Shown in pieces: positions 18,910 to 30,173 of a stretch of 64,000 nucleotides of DNA; position 1 is the stretch's first letter, and the number at the start of each line of letters is the position of its first letter. The notes under the pieces are model-generated. The model saw nothing but the letters and a program-made list of their open reading frames with translations. It made no database searches and had not been told where the DNA came from. Source of the stretch: CAZKRU01 sp964555235 (GTDB lineage Bacteria > Verrucomicrobiota > Verrucomicrobiia > Methylacidiphilales > CAMAQI01); the NCBI GenBank assembly GCA_964555235.1, contig CAZKRU010000008.1, positions 1-64,000 on the forward strand, read 5' to 3'. The position numbers and the translations under genes are program-made.

Positions 18910-20004
18910 TCAAGGCTCCTTCAGCGGCGGCAACTCATCCGTCGCATGTACCGTCGGTCGATCTCCTTCGAATATGCAATCCGAAGCAATATTCAACGCT
19001 TCCTTCGATGGCTTGTTCCCCTTGGTTTCCTGATAGCTCTCCCAAGGACGATTACCTCCCCAACGAGATTCGTAGGTCACCAACCCCGTGCATGACATTT
19101 TACCACCAAGCTGAACCTGTCCCACCCCATTATCCCACACCTTCACATTATCCAACACCGTCTCTCCCCTTTGAGTCCAGAGCCCCCACCCGAGATTTGA
19201 AAAAATCTCGACATTACTCGCCTTAAACTTGATCGTCGACCGACTCGCATTCCAAATCCCATTATCATTCCCCCAAAAACGGCCCTTGCGGATTTCAGTT
19301 TCGCTCACGTCATGCGAAGAAAACCCTTCGTCAAAATTTTGGAACCCCTCAATGTTCTCAAAAACAAGATTCTCGCAGGTCGAGTGAATATTAAACCCAT
19401 CATTTGTACTTCCTGAGGCCCGCACATTGCGAATAATCAGATGCGAAGCCTTGAGGATCGAGACAACTGCTCCACGCGTGGCAATCTCCCACCCTTCCGG
19501 CTTCGTATCTGAAAGCAGCTCCAATCGTTTTTTATCGTCAGACATTCGGGCAAATCGCGTGAACTGCTTGGTAACAGGATCCACCACCAACCGGACTCCT
19601 TGATAGGTGATAACACAGGGAAATGGCGACTCCGGACTCTTCTCGATACGAGTCGAAATAATCGGAACCTCACAAATCCATTTCCCTCCTTCTTCACGAA
19701 ATCCCTTGAGAGGCTCAAACCCGGTAATCAATTCATTACTACCGTCTAAAATAATCGGATTTCCCGGATCCCCTGATTTCTTCAAAAGCACCGATTCTCG
19801 ATACGGCCCACTTCCTGGAGCCACGTGAATGGTATCACCCGCTCCAGCCACCTCCACGGCCTCCATAATGGTTTTGTGCGGCGCCCCACCTCTTTGATCC
19901 ACCTCCAGAACACGCGCAACCGCAGCTGACACCATCAACCCCAAGAACCCTCCAATGAAAAAACGTCTTCCAGTCCCAACGGCATGATGCGATCCCAAAA
20001 GCAT
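18910..20004 (-). CDS. Secreted right-handed beta-helix protein
   Basis: The frame is open from 20082, but that ATG directly touches the operator palindrome at 20083 and reads through a non-signal stretch. The ATG at 20004 gives a clean signal peptide (MLLGSHHAVGTGRRFFIGGF, cleavage after SAAVA) and 364 residues. The mature part has GDTIHVAPGSGPYRESVLLK, PIILDGSNELITGFEPLKGF and beta-helix rungs (SHLIIRNVRASGSTNDGFNI, NLVFENIEGFQNFDEGFSSH), the pattern of pectate-lyase or alginate-lyase-like helices. It is the first gene of a two-gene operon with its paralogue at 17608. Confidence 0.82.
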   Translation of the reverse strand: MLLGSHHAVGTGRRFFIGGFLGLMVSAAVARVLEVDQRGGAPHKTIMEAVEVAGAGDTIHVAPGSGPYRESVLLKKSGDPGNPIILDGSNELITGFEPLKGFREEGGKWICEVPIISTRIEKSPESPFPCVITYQGVRLVVDPVTKQFTRFARMSDDKKRLELLSDTKPEGWEIATRGAVVSILKASHLIIRNVRASGSTNDGFNIHSTCENLVFENIEGFQNFDEGFSSHDVSETEIRKGRFWGNDNGIWNASRSTIKFKASNVEIFSNLGWGLWTQRGETVLDNVKVWDNGVGQVQLGGKMSCTGLVTYESRWGGNRPWESYQETKGNKPSKEALNIASDCIFEGDRPTVHATDELPPLKEP

Positions 20005-20082
20005 CGCGACCACCGCTTCAACGAGGATTGTCAGCTTTTTCAGGCTGGAAACTTGATTGCAAGGAGTGGCGAGAGAGATCAT

Positions 20083-20104
20083 AATTCAAATACGTGTTTG
20101 AATT
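20083..20104. promoter_or_regulatory. Candidate LacI-type operator, site 2 (beta-helix operon)
   Basis: The core TTCAAATACGTGTTTGAA extends by AA on the left and TT on the right to a 22-bp palindrome with one mismatched pair, the most perfect of the three sites. It sits upstream of the beta-helix operon, where it could block the promoter. Confidence 0.68.
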
Positions 20105-20159
20105 GTATCACTACTTTCATTTCTGACAAGTAAAAGTTTGTAATTTTACGTTCTTCTTC

Positions 20160-20489
20160 TTAAGATTTTATTAAATTTAATCCCTTAAACGGAAGAGCGG
20201 ACTCGTTTCCATTTGAATCTCTGACTGGGATCATTGGCTCGTTTTTTTCAATCGTCGTCAAAAATTCTTGAAAATCCATTTCAAAATATATGAATTGGTT
20301 TTTTGGATCCATGCTTTCTAATGTCTTTAGAGCATCCGTTTGCCTAAGCCAACATGGTATTGAAAATCCACCTGAGACTTTTAGTAAAAAATGATTCCTT
20401 TGATTCAATGCAAACCATAGCTTGATCTTTCTTTCAAAAAATTGAGCCAATTCCTTACATGAATTCTTATTGATATCCCAGGCTTGCAT
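20160..20489 (-). CDS. Orphan hypothetical protein in an AT-rich patch
   Basis: The 109-residue product MQAWDINKNSCKELAQFFER has no recognisable domain, signal peptide or membrane segment. Base composition is clearly more AT-rich than the neighbours, with many AAA and TTT codons. It lies between the beta-helix operator and the 3' end of tRNA-Pro, a common insertion place for foreign DNA, but no integrase or duplicated tRNA end is seen. Recent acquisition is likely but unproven. Confidence 0.5.
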   Translation of the reverse strand: MQAWDINKNSCKELAQFFERKIKLWFALNQRNHFLLKVSGGFSIPCWLRQTDALKTLESMDPKNQFIYFEMDFQEFLTTIEKNEPMIPVRDSNGNESALPFKGLNLIKS

Positions 20490-20621
20490 AATTACCTATT
20501 ACTTAGGCCAATTGCAGCAATGGGGAAGCATCTGAATATTCGTTGGCAGCCCACTCAAAACCTTTAAATACGTTTACTGCAGCTTCTTATCCATAAAACA
20601 TAGTGCAGAAATTTTAGAGTT

Positions 20622-20696
20622 TCGGAGTGACAGGATTCGAACCTGCGACGTCCTGCTCCCAAAGCAGGTGCTCTAGCCAGACTGAGCTACACTCCG
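20622..20696 (-). tRNA. tRNA-Pro (anticodon TGG), CCA not encoded
   Basis: Reading the minus strand: acceptor stem CGGAGTG/CACTCCG with C1-G72 and A73, D arm TAGCTCAGTCTGGCTAGAGC, anticodon arm CCTGC-TTTGGGA-GCAGG (anticodon TGG) and T arm CAGG-TTCGAAT-CCTG. The base after A73 is A, so CCA is added by enzyme, unlike the tRNA-Gln in this window. Confidence 0.95.
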
Positions 20697-20756
20697 TATC
20701 TTGCGAACGACCAAGATAAAAGGAGTCCGAGAAAAGGGCAATCATTATTCCACTCT

Positions 20757-20882
20757 ATGTTCGGACTCGAAACCATTGATATCGTCGTCATCGTCGGAGT
20801 GATTATTCTCTACGGAATTATGGGCGGCCTGAAGTGGAGACGCGCCACCGCGCGAGCCGCTTGGATTTCCATCGGAACCTAA
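20757..20882 (+). pseudogene. Possible remnant of a sodium:solute symporter N-terminus (41 codons)
   Basis: The frame MFGLETIDIVVIVGVIILYG runs 41 codons to a TAA. The hydrophobic start resembles the first membrane segment of sodium:solute symporters in this phylum, but the rest of the gene is missing and an inverted repeat begins 24 bp after the stop. It could also be a real small membrane protein; there is no good ribosome-binding site close to the ATG. Confidence 0.3.
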
Positions 20883-20905
20883 AAGCAAAACCACTACGAT
20901 GTTGC

Positions 20906-20995
20906 TTCTCGCCAAGTACCGCCAAGCCGCCAAGAAACCCTTTTTAGTTTTAAAGTCAAACATTCCTTCGCGCCTTGGCGAACTTCGCGAGAGAC
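20906..20995. repeat. Imperfect inverted repeat (CTTGGCG family)
   Basis: TTCTCGCCAAGTACCGCCAA pairs loosely with CGCCTTGGCGAACTTCGCGA about 50 bp away. The same words occur in the repeats at 40877-40912. No gene is seen between the tRNA-Pro and the operator at 21072 other than the short frame at 20757. Confidence 0.65.
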
Positions 20996-21071
20996 AATAT
21001 CCAGTCATCACCATTCCTTAATTTATTTTAGATAATATATTTCCTTGTCAGAAGTCACTAACACAATTATA

Positions 21072-21089
21072 TTCACATACGTATTTGAA
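21072..21089. promoter_or_regulatory. Candidate LacI-type operator, site 3 (pseudopilin cassette)
   Basis: TTCACATACGTATTTGAA is a palindrome around the central CG with one mismatched pair. It lies 24 bp before the first ATG of the small ORF that leads the pseudopilin cassette. Match to sites 1 and 2 is in the core AYACGTRTTTGA. Confidence 0.66.
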
Positions 21090-21113
21090 ATTTTAAGTGA
21101 AAATGGTTACCTC

Positions 21114-21254
21114 ATGAAAATATTCGTTCCCTGGTTCAAAATGGCAGGATGGTTGACCGCTATGAGTGCAGATGCTAAGAATTGTGGATTGAGCATCGCT
21201 CTCGTACCCGAGCCAACTGCAGGGAATTTAGATTTTCGATCTTATCCTTTATGA
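21114..21254 (+). CDS. 46-residue leader ORF coupled to the pseudopilin cassette
   Basis: The product MKIFVPWFKMAGWLTAMSAD continues to ALVPEPTAGNLDFRSYPL. Its TGA overlaps the ATG of the downstream cassette gene (ATGA at 21251-21254), the same coupling seen at the 26405 junction, which argues that it is translated. The N-terminus is signal-like, and VPEPTAG resembles the start of a PEP-CTERM signal but lacks the following membrane helix and basic tail. It could be a leader peptide, a relic of a deleted PEP-CTERM gene, or a small secreted protein. The operator site ends just upstream of it. Confidence 0.5.
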   Translation: MKIFVPWFKMAGWLTAMSADAKNCGLSIALVPEPTAGNLDFRSYPL

Positions 21255-21688
21255 ACATGAAGCCCCCTTCCGCCTTCAGTTTGATTGAAGTGGTTCTCGC
21301 TATCGGCGTGGTCAGTTTTGCCTTTGTGGGAGTTCTCGGCTTGGTCCCCCTTGGATTGAAAACCTCACGTCAGGCGATCGGAATCAATGTTGAAACTCAT
21401 ATTGCTCAAAAAATCTCCGGCGATTTGCAACTCTCCCGGTTTAGCAGTCTGACAAACAGTCTCTTTTTTGAAACCCGCTACTTTGATGATGAGGGAGGAC
21501 TTCTTCGCAACCCGTCAGATCCAACCCGAATCTACACGGTCAAGGCGGTCGGAATCCTCCAACCGACCCTGCCGGGAGGAGCTGCCCCCAATCCCAGTAT
21601 TCGGGTTGTTAATTTTATCATCGAACAAAAAACGAACCCAAGCGCTACCAATCATTTTTCCGTTGTCGTTGCGGATACCGGTTCCTGA
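21251..21688 (+). CDS. Verru_Chthon cassette protein B (GspI/PilV-like pseudopilin)
   Basis: The 145-residue protein starts at the ATG at 21251 (a second ATG follows at 21257) and carries a prepilin signal, SAFSLIEVVLAIGVVSFAFV, with the Glu+5 of classic prepilins. This is a type IV prepilin-like N-terminus; the rest is a short pseudopilin head. The gene begins the four-gene set named for Verrucomicrobium and Chthoniobacter, in which B resembles GspI of type II secretion. A prepilin peptidase encoded elsewhere is needed to process it. It is co-transcribed with C, A and D. Confidence 0.87.
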   Translation: MNMKPPSAFSLIEVVLAIGVVSFAFVGVLGLVPLGLKTSRQAIGINVETHIAQKISGDLQLSRFSSLTNSLFFETRYFDDEGGLLRNPSDPTRIYTVKAVGILQPTLPGGAAPNPSIRVVNFIIEQKTNPSATNHFSVVVADTGS

Positions 21689-21694
21689 GTGACC

Positions 21695-22738
21695 ATGACG
21701 CATTCAAACAAAAACTCCCGGGGATTTACTTTGGTGGAAGTGCTGGTCGCCACCGCCATCCTCTCCTTGCTGATGTGGATGGTTTTTGCGATCATTCACC
21801 AAATCTCAAAGACATGGAAGTCTTCCTCCAATCGCATCGAGTCCTTTCAAGGAGCGCGCGCCGTCTTTGAAAGCATGACCCGTAAAATCAGTCAGACGAC
21901 ATTGAATCCCTATTACGATTATTTCGACGCCGCAGGCCACTCCTCCTCGGATTCCTCATACAATGGGACTCCCGTCCGCTATGGCCGCAATTCGGAACTC
22001 CATTTTATCTCAGGCAAAGCGCTGGCTCCTGGTCAAATCACCCACGCGGTTTTCTTTCAAGCTCCTCTGGGGGAAACGAGCGACTCAAGCAATGCCTCAT
22101 TGAAATCCCTGCTCAACGGTTGCGGATACTTTCTCTGGTTTGGCCCTGACGCTGCGGATAATTTTTATTCAGCCCGCCCCGCCTTCATCACCAACCGAAT
22201 CACTCCCCTGCGCTATCGTTACCGACTCATGGAATTCAGCCAACCCTCGGAAGCGCTTCAGATTTACAATTCGACCGGTACCCAGTGGTTTAAAAATTTT
22301 CTCGTTCCTACGAGCGGATCCCCTCCTGCCGCACGAGCCCTTGCGGAAAATATTATCGCCCTGATTCTCCTCCCTAAAAAAACCGACGAAGAGGAGAAAT
22401 CCATTCCGGCAGAACAACGAATCGGTGCCGATTTTGAATACGACTCACGAGTCTCATGGCCAGCAGGGGGAGGCGCACAACCGGAAAAAATGAATCAACT
22501 CCCGCCCATTCTTAAAATCATCATGGTGGCGATCGACGAGGCCTCTGCCAGTCGACTTCAAGGAGCCACGTCCACTCCCCCTGATCTCGGAATTGATCCC
22601 TCCACGCTCTTTCAAAAAGCAGCCTCACTGAATTCAGATCTGGATCAACTGGACGCCGCATTGACGAAAAAGAAGATCAACCATCGCACGTTTGAAACGG
22701 AAGTCTCCATCCACAGCGCACACTGGAGCTCGCAGTAA
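21695..22738 (+). CDS. Verru_Chthon cassette protein C (GspJ-like pseudopilin)
   Basis: The 347-residue product has the prepilin signal NSRGFTLVEVLVATAILSLL followed by a GspJ-like head with many Ser and Thr residues (GARAVFESMTRKISQTTLNP). I use the ATG at 21695, 6 bp after the B stop; a GTG at 21689 directly at the stop is also possible. Its position between B and A matches the known cassette. In type II secretion the equivalent subunit joins the pseudopilus tip. Confidence 0.88.
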   Translation: MTHSNKNSRGFTLVEVLVATAILSLLMWMVFAIIHQISKTWKSSSNRIESFQGARAVFESMTRKISQTTLNPYYDYFDAAGHSSSDSSYNGTPVRYGRNSELHFISGKALAPGQITHAVFFQAPLGETSDSSNASLKSLLNGCGYFLWFGPDAADNFYSARPAFITNRITPLRYRYRLMEFSQPSEALQIYNSTGTQWFKNFLVPTSGSPPAARALAENIIALILLPKKTDEEEKSIPAEQRIGADFEYDSRVSWPAGGGAQPEKMNQLPPILKIIMVAIDEASASRLQGATSTPPDLGIDPSTLFQKAASLNSDLDQLDAALTKKKINHRTFETEVSIHSAHWSSQ

Positions 22739-22739
22739 T

Positions 22740-25700
22740 ATGATAAATCATCAAAAACAGACCCACCGCAAGCGAGGGATGGCATTGATTATTGTTCTCG
22801 GCTCCCTCGTGATGATCTGCGCCATCGTCTTGGCATTTCTCGGCTCCGTCCGAACTGAGCTTCGCTCCTCCAAGTTTTATGCCGATGGTTCCAGCGTACG
22901 GATGCTCGCGGATTCTTCCGTGAATCTTGTCATTGGTCAGATCAAAGAGGCCACGCAAGGACGTAGTAGCACCGGAAAAGCTTTGGCCTGGGCTTCTCAA
23001 CCCGGAATGATTCGCCTTTACGATACTTCAGGAAATGCGGCTGGTTATTACAAGCTCTATTCCTCGGCAGTGATGACTGGAAGCAGCGCATTTACCCCGG
23101 CGGACGATGCCGTCCCTATCACGTGGGCCTCTAATCCAGGCCTCTACACGGACCTGAATCAACCGATTCTGAATATCGGAAGTGGATCTCTGCAATATCC
23201 GATTGTTCATCCAGGAGCTCAATCGGCAGGCGTCGAGGGCTTTTCCATTCAAGAGGCACCTGGAGCAACACTCATTCAACCGGCCCCCATGCCCGTGCGC
23301 TGGCTTTATGTTTTACAGGACGGGCAGATTGTTGCTCCAACCAGCGGAGCCGGGGAACAAGTCGCTCTCGCTTCATCGGAGGCCAATCCCGCCGTCGCGC
23401 GGATTGCTTTTTGGACGGATGACGAAACCTGTAAAGTCAATATCAACACCGCATCGGAAGGAAGCTTTTGGGATAGTCCACGAGCCAATTCCGCCAACGA
23501 GGTCGCTCTGGCATTAAGTCCTCCGACGCAGCAGGAATTTCAACGTTACCCCGGTCATCCGGCAACCACGTCGTTGAGTCCGGTTCTCGGATGGAAACTC
23601 CCCGTACTGGCAAATACCGATCCTGCGACTTATTACACCCTCACTCCCCGGGTCAACGATGGCGGATCCAAAGCAGGAACGATCGATATGAAGACGGCCG
23701 TCAAGATCACTCCTGACAAAGATCGACTTTATGCCACCGTGGACGAATTCGAATTTCGTCCTGACCGAAAGAAGTTAACCAACTCTTCCATCAACCTCTC
23801 CTCCGATGACTTGGAGAAAGTCCGCTTCTTTCTCACCGCCAACAGTCGCGCTCCGGATGTGAATCTTTTCAATCGTCCGCGCGTCGGAATCTGGCCTGTA
23901 CACGCAACGGATGATACCAATCACCGAACGATTTACGACCGACTCATCGCGTTTTGTGGAACGATCGGAAGCAAAGGTTATTATTTTCAACGACGTGATC
24001 CCGACAGTCCGACAACCGATCTCACGCTGGGACGGAATCAAATTTTAAAAACCTACTTGAAGTCATTAACCTCGGAAGAGATTCCTGGGTTTGGTGGGAA
24101 ATTTTCCACCAAATACGGATCCGATAACGATCAGATTTTGACCGAGATTTTCGATTACATTCGCTGCGTTAATCTCTGTGATAGCAATGGAAATCAGGCC
24201 GATTTTGCCTCCTACACCCCAAGAGTCGCAGTCAATGGGAACGGGAAGGCGCAGGTCGTTCCAATTCATGACGCCTCAGATGACACTCGAGGTTTTGGTC
24301 GTTTTCCAACCCTTTCAGAAGCGGCGATCGTTTTTGTCGGAGTCGCCAATCATACCTTGCCCATCGTCGATCCTGCCATTCCAGCAGGTCAGATGACGAT
24401 GCAAGCGGCCTTGCTTCCCGAATTGTTTGATCCCTCGATGGGTTTCCCGACGAGTGTGGGCAAATTTATGATTAAAGTCAGTGGCCTGAAAACGTTTAAA
24501 TGGCCCGGGGGAACCGACATGTTTGCCAACGATACCGCCTTATTGGACTACAAGCGACAGTTAGGGAACTTAAATTTGACTCGAAACTGGGGAGGACCTC
24601 TCGGCTTTCGACAAGCACTGACCACTCAAAACAACGGCGGCACCAATACCGGATTCGTTAGCACCGTCTCGCCCCTGGTGACAGATCCGCTGGTGACACT
24701 TGGATCCACTTTTGCATTTAGTGGCGGGCAAGTAACCATTGAATTTCAGACGAGTAGCGGGACCACGGTTCAGACAATCCAAATTCCTTTTCCCTCCACG
24801 ACTCTGCCGATTCCAAGTGTCATTAGTGCCAGCTACACACCGACGGGGCATGTGAACGTCCGCAGCATGCTCTCTCGGTTTGCTGGAACCACTGCAGGAA
24901 CGGATTGCACTTGGGTCACCAATTTCGACACGGCGCGCGGAATTCCTGCCCGTGACGGAGATTACCGTCTGATTGCCGGACGGTTTAATATCCAAGATAC
25001 CGGAGCGGCAACGGATCTCTTCGCGCCACTTTCCACCTATTTAGGAGGAGGCCAAATGTCACACGCACTGATCGAATCGTGTGGACAACCGTTTTACGGA
25101 TCTCAGCGTGGCTGGCTCGTACTCAATGCCCCTTACTTCCGATCTTTTATCTATCCCAATCCAACGGATCGGAACACCTTATTGACCCTCGCCGCCGGCG
25201 GTGATGGCGCAGGTGGATTATCAACCCAGTTTATGAATCAGGATGTGGTCTACAATGGGGTGGCTCTCGGAAAACATGCAGCATTTGCGGCAGGAGATAT
25301 CCCCGGCGATTGGGATAATGGTTTCGGGGACGTCATGGATGGTCCTTACATCAACAAACCGGACGAAGGAGCCATCGACACTTCCGTCGTGGGAGCGACG
25401 AACGGAACGCAGTTGGGAACTTACTACCATCCGAATAATCTCGATCCCTCCATTGATGTGGGCGGAACCTTCTTCTCGCCGAATCGACAAATGCCTTCTG
25501 CCGTCATGTTCGGCTCACTCTCCACTGGAGTAAAATCAAACCGACCCTGGCAGACGTTACTTTTCAGACCCGATCCAACGGGGAGACATCCGGGAGGAAA
25601 AAACCGCAAAGGAGATGGAACGGCATCCGCTGGAGCGCCCCCCGACCATCTCTTGCTCGATTTATTTCACATGCCCGTGGTTGAGCCCTATCCGATCAGC

Positions 25701-26408
25701 GAACCGCTCTCCACCGCAGGCCGGATCAACATGAATTACCAGATTGTGCCGTTTACCTATATCAATCGCGACACCGGTGTGAGGGCCGTACTCAAAAAAG
25801 AACAGCTTCTCGCCTTCCCCAACAACGGCACCGTATCGAACACCAATCAAGGAACCACTGCCGTCGACTACAAACGAACCAACCTCACCAAAGCAGTCAC
25901 AACCAATTGGCGGAAGGAATTGGATATTACGGAAACCCTGAAAGGTTTCGCCAACCGTTTCGATACTGGAGAGATTTTTAAATCAGCATCGGAGATCTGT
26001 GAAATCCCCTTGGTCCCGACGGGCGCGACTTATAACAACGTCTCGAGCACGACGGCTGACTTCTGGAGCACCACCTATCCGTTAAGTGGCGATAACACTC
26101 GAGAAAAACCGTATGCCAATATTTATCCCCGCCTCACGACCAAATCGAACACCTATACCGTCCATTTCCGTGTGCAAACTTTGCAAAAAAGCCGACAACG
26201 CATCAAAAGTGCTCCAGGAGAATTTAATACTGCGAATGGCGATATTGTCACCGGTGAGTTCCGAGGCTCAACCCTCATCGAACGCTATGTTGATCCGAAT
26301 GATCCTGCGCTTCCTGACTTCGCGCAAGCATCTCTGAGCAGCACCGAGGGAGATCTCAATCCCTATTACCGATTCCGCATCCTCGGATTTAAAAAGTTTG
26401 CTCCATGA
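22740..26408 (+). CDS. Verru_Chthon cassette protein A (large GspK-like protein)
   Basis: The 1222-residue protein starts 1 bp after the C stop, so it is translationally linked. The N-terminus RKRGMALIIVLGSLVMICAI is a prepilin-type helix without the usual Glu+5, as in GspK, which caps the pseudopilus. The body is large and beta-rich with many Asn, Thr and Gly residues (CKVNINTASEGSFWDSPRAN, then TVDEFEFRPDRKKL and PAGQMTMQAALLPELFD). It is much larger than GspK, so extra surface domains are likely. The four genes together suggest a specialised pseudopilin tip complex; its cargo is unknown. Confidence 0.9.
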   Translation: MINHQKQTHRKRGMALIIVLGSLVMICAIVLAFLGSVRTELRSSKFYADGSSVRMLADSSVNLVIGQIKEATQGRSSTGKALAWASQPGMIRLYDTSGNAAGYYKLYSSAVMTGSSAFTPADDAVPITWASNPGLYTDLNQPILNIGSGSLQYPIVHPGAQSAGVEGFSIQEAPGATLIQPAPMPVRWLYVLQDGQIVAPTSGAGEQVALASSEANPAVARIAFWTDDETCKVNINTASEGSFWDSPRANSANEVALALSPPTQQEFQRYPGHPATTSLSPVLGWKLPVLANTDPATYYTLTPRVNDGGSKAGTIDMKTAVKITPDKDRLYATVDEFEFRPDRKKLTNSSINLSSDDLEKVRFFLTANSRAPDVNLFNRPRVGIWPVHATDDTNHRTIYDRLIAFCGTIGSKGYYFQRRDPDSPTTDLTLGRNQILKTYLKSLTSEEIPGFGGKFSTKYGSDNDQILTEIFDYIRCVNLCDSNGNQADFASYTPRVAVNGNGKAQVVPIHDASDDTRGFGRFPTLSEAAIVFVGVANHTLPIVDPAIPAGQMTMQAALLPELFDPSMGFPTSVGKFMIKVSGLKTFKWPGGTDMFANDTALLDYKRQLGNLNLTRNWGGPLGFRQALTTQNNGGTNTGFVSTVSPLVTDPLVTLGSTFAFSGGQVTIEFQTSSGTTVQTIQIPFPSTTLPIPSVISASYTPTGHVNVRSMLSRFAGTTAGTDCTWVTNFDTARGIPARDGDYRLIAGRFNIQDTGAATDLFAPLSTYLGGGQMSHALIESCGQPFYGSQRGWLVLNAPYFRSFIYPNPTDRNTLLTLAAGGDGAGGLSTQFMNQDVVYNGVALGKHAAFAAGDIPGDWDNGFGDVMDGPYINKPDEGAIDTSVVGATNGTQLGTYYHPNNLDPSIDVGGTFFSPNRQMPSAVMFGSLSTGVKSNRPWQTLLFRPDPTGRHPGGKNRKGDGTASAGAPPDHLLLDLFHMPVVEPYPISEPLSTAGRINMNYQIVPFTYINRDTGVRAVLKKEQLLAFPNNGTVSNTNQGTTAVDYKRTNLTKAVTTNWRKELDITETLKGFANRFDTGEIFKSASEICEIPLVPTGATYNNVSSTTADFWSTTYPLSGDNTREKPYANIYPRLTTKSNTYTVHFRVQTLQKSRQRIKSAPGEFNTANGDIVTGEFRGSTLIERYVDPNDPALPDFAQASLSSTEGDLNPYYRFRILGFKKFAP

Positions 26409-27037
26409 ACTTCGTAGAAAAAAAACAAAGAATGACGACTGCCAGGGCATTTACCTTGGTCGAACTTCTGGTCGTAATCGGAATCATCCTGTTACTCACA
26501 GCGATTTCCATCCCCTCCTTTCAGCGAATGAGCCTCGCCTCAGAGTTCACCACGGCAGGACAAGTGATTGCGGAGCAATTGAGCCTCGCGAGACAGGCTG
26601 CACTCACCCAAAATCGATCAGTACAGGTCAGATTTTACCAACTCTCCGATCCAAAAACATCGAGTGAAAAAGGCTATCGCGCGTTGCAACTCTTTACGGT
26701 CGATGCTGAGGGAAGCAAACCTCTTTCAAAACCGATCTATCTCCCTCATTTGATGATGATCTCCGAGGATGAAAAAACAACCTCACTCATGAAGCTTCCG
26801 GAGAAAACTCCGGGTGCGAATTTTCCTCCCCTACCGGAGGTGGGACTCAATTATCAGTACCGTTGCTTTCACTTTAAGCCAGATGGCGGAACGGATTTGG
26901 CAATCGATCAATCCTGGTTTTTGACCCTCTATGCCAAAAGCGATGCCAAGAAAAAATCCGAGACAGGATTACCCGCCAATTTTGTCACCTTCCAGATCGA
27001 TCCACGCAATGGACGTGTGCGCCAGTTCAGACCTTAA
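26405..27037 (+). CDS. Verru_Chthon cassette protein D (GspH/FimT-like pseudopilin)
   Basis: The 210-residue product overlaps A by 4 bp (ATGA). It has the prepilin signal ARAFTLVELLVVIGIILLLT and a GspH-like head (VIAEQLSLARQAALTQNRSV, YAKSDAKKKSETGLPANFVT, PRNGRVRQFRP). It completes the B-C-A-D set. The cassette ends here and converges with the GH63-type gene on the other strand. Confidence 0.9.
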   Translation: MNFVEKKQRMTTARAFTLVELLVVIGIILLLTAISIPSFQRMSLASEFTTAGQVIAEQLSLARQAALTQNRSVQVRFYQLSDPKTSSEKGYRALQLFTVDAEGSKPLSKPIYLPHLMMISEDEKTTSLMKLPEKTPGANFPPLPEVGLNYQYRCFHFKPDGGTDLAIDQSWFLTLYAKSDAKKKSETGLPANFVTFQIDPRNGRVRQFRP

Positions 27038-27055
27038 ACCTCGCGCAAGCCGGTT

Positions 27056-29707
<2,652 letters not shown>

Positions 29708-29759
29708 TCCCTTTTGGACCCTTCTCCCCCGTGCGTCAAATCCAGAGTCAAAAATCGCT

Positions 29760-30173
29760 TCATATCAACTGCGTTTTGAGGCCAACATATTTTGCTGCAG
29801 TCAGCTGTTGCTTATCTGAAGAGGCAAAGAGTTCCGCACCCCACTCCAGCGCACAGGCCACATGCAACGCATCCATCGCGCGAACCGGATTATTCTCGAT
29901 AATCATGATGGCGGAACCGATCACCAACGGATTCAGCGCAATCATATCCGCGTCACGGACATCATCGAGCAATCGCCGTTTCGCCAAATGGTATTGCGAT
30001 TGCGTCAACGCACGCTCCCGAAGTCGTCGATTGAGCGCAGAGATGATCTCAGGAACACAAAGCACGCTTAAGCCAAGCTCCGAAGCTCGTGCACAGATCG
30101 ATTCAACTCGCTCGCTTCCGCTCTCTTCGATAAAACGCTTCGCGAACGCCGATGAATCAAGATAGGCTTTCAT
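29760..30173 (-). CDS. PIN-domain toxin (VapC-like)
   Basis: The 137-residue protein begins MKAYLDSSAFAKRFIEESGS and has the PIN acidic residues Asp6, Glu42, Asp101 (AMDALHVACALE) and about Asp120 (FASSDKQQLTAAK). PIN toxins cut RNA. It overlaps the antitoxin gene by 17 bp, the usual pairing. The length is normal and all acidic residues are kept, so it looks intact. Confidence 0.9.
   Translation of the reverse strand: MKAYLDSSAFAKRFIEESGSERVESICARASELGLSVLCVPEIISALNRRLRERALTQSQYHLAKRRLLDDVRDADMIALNPLVIGSAIMIIENNPVRAMDALHVACALEWGAELFASSDKQQLTAAKYVGLKTQLI

Noticed and set aside
20568..20580. A fourth operator (TAAATACGTTTA)
   Set aside because: Only one half matches the 18-bp consensus and it is not directly before a gene start.
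20600..20700. Attachment site duplicated from tRNA-Pro
   Set aside because: No second copy of the tRNA 3' end was found in the flanking AT-rich patch.
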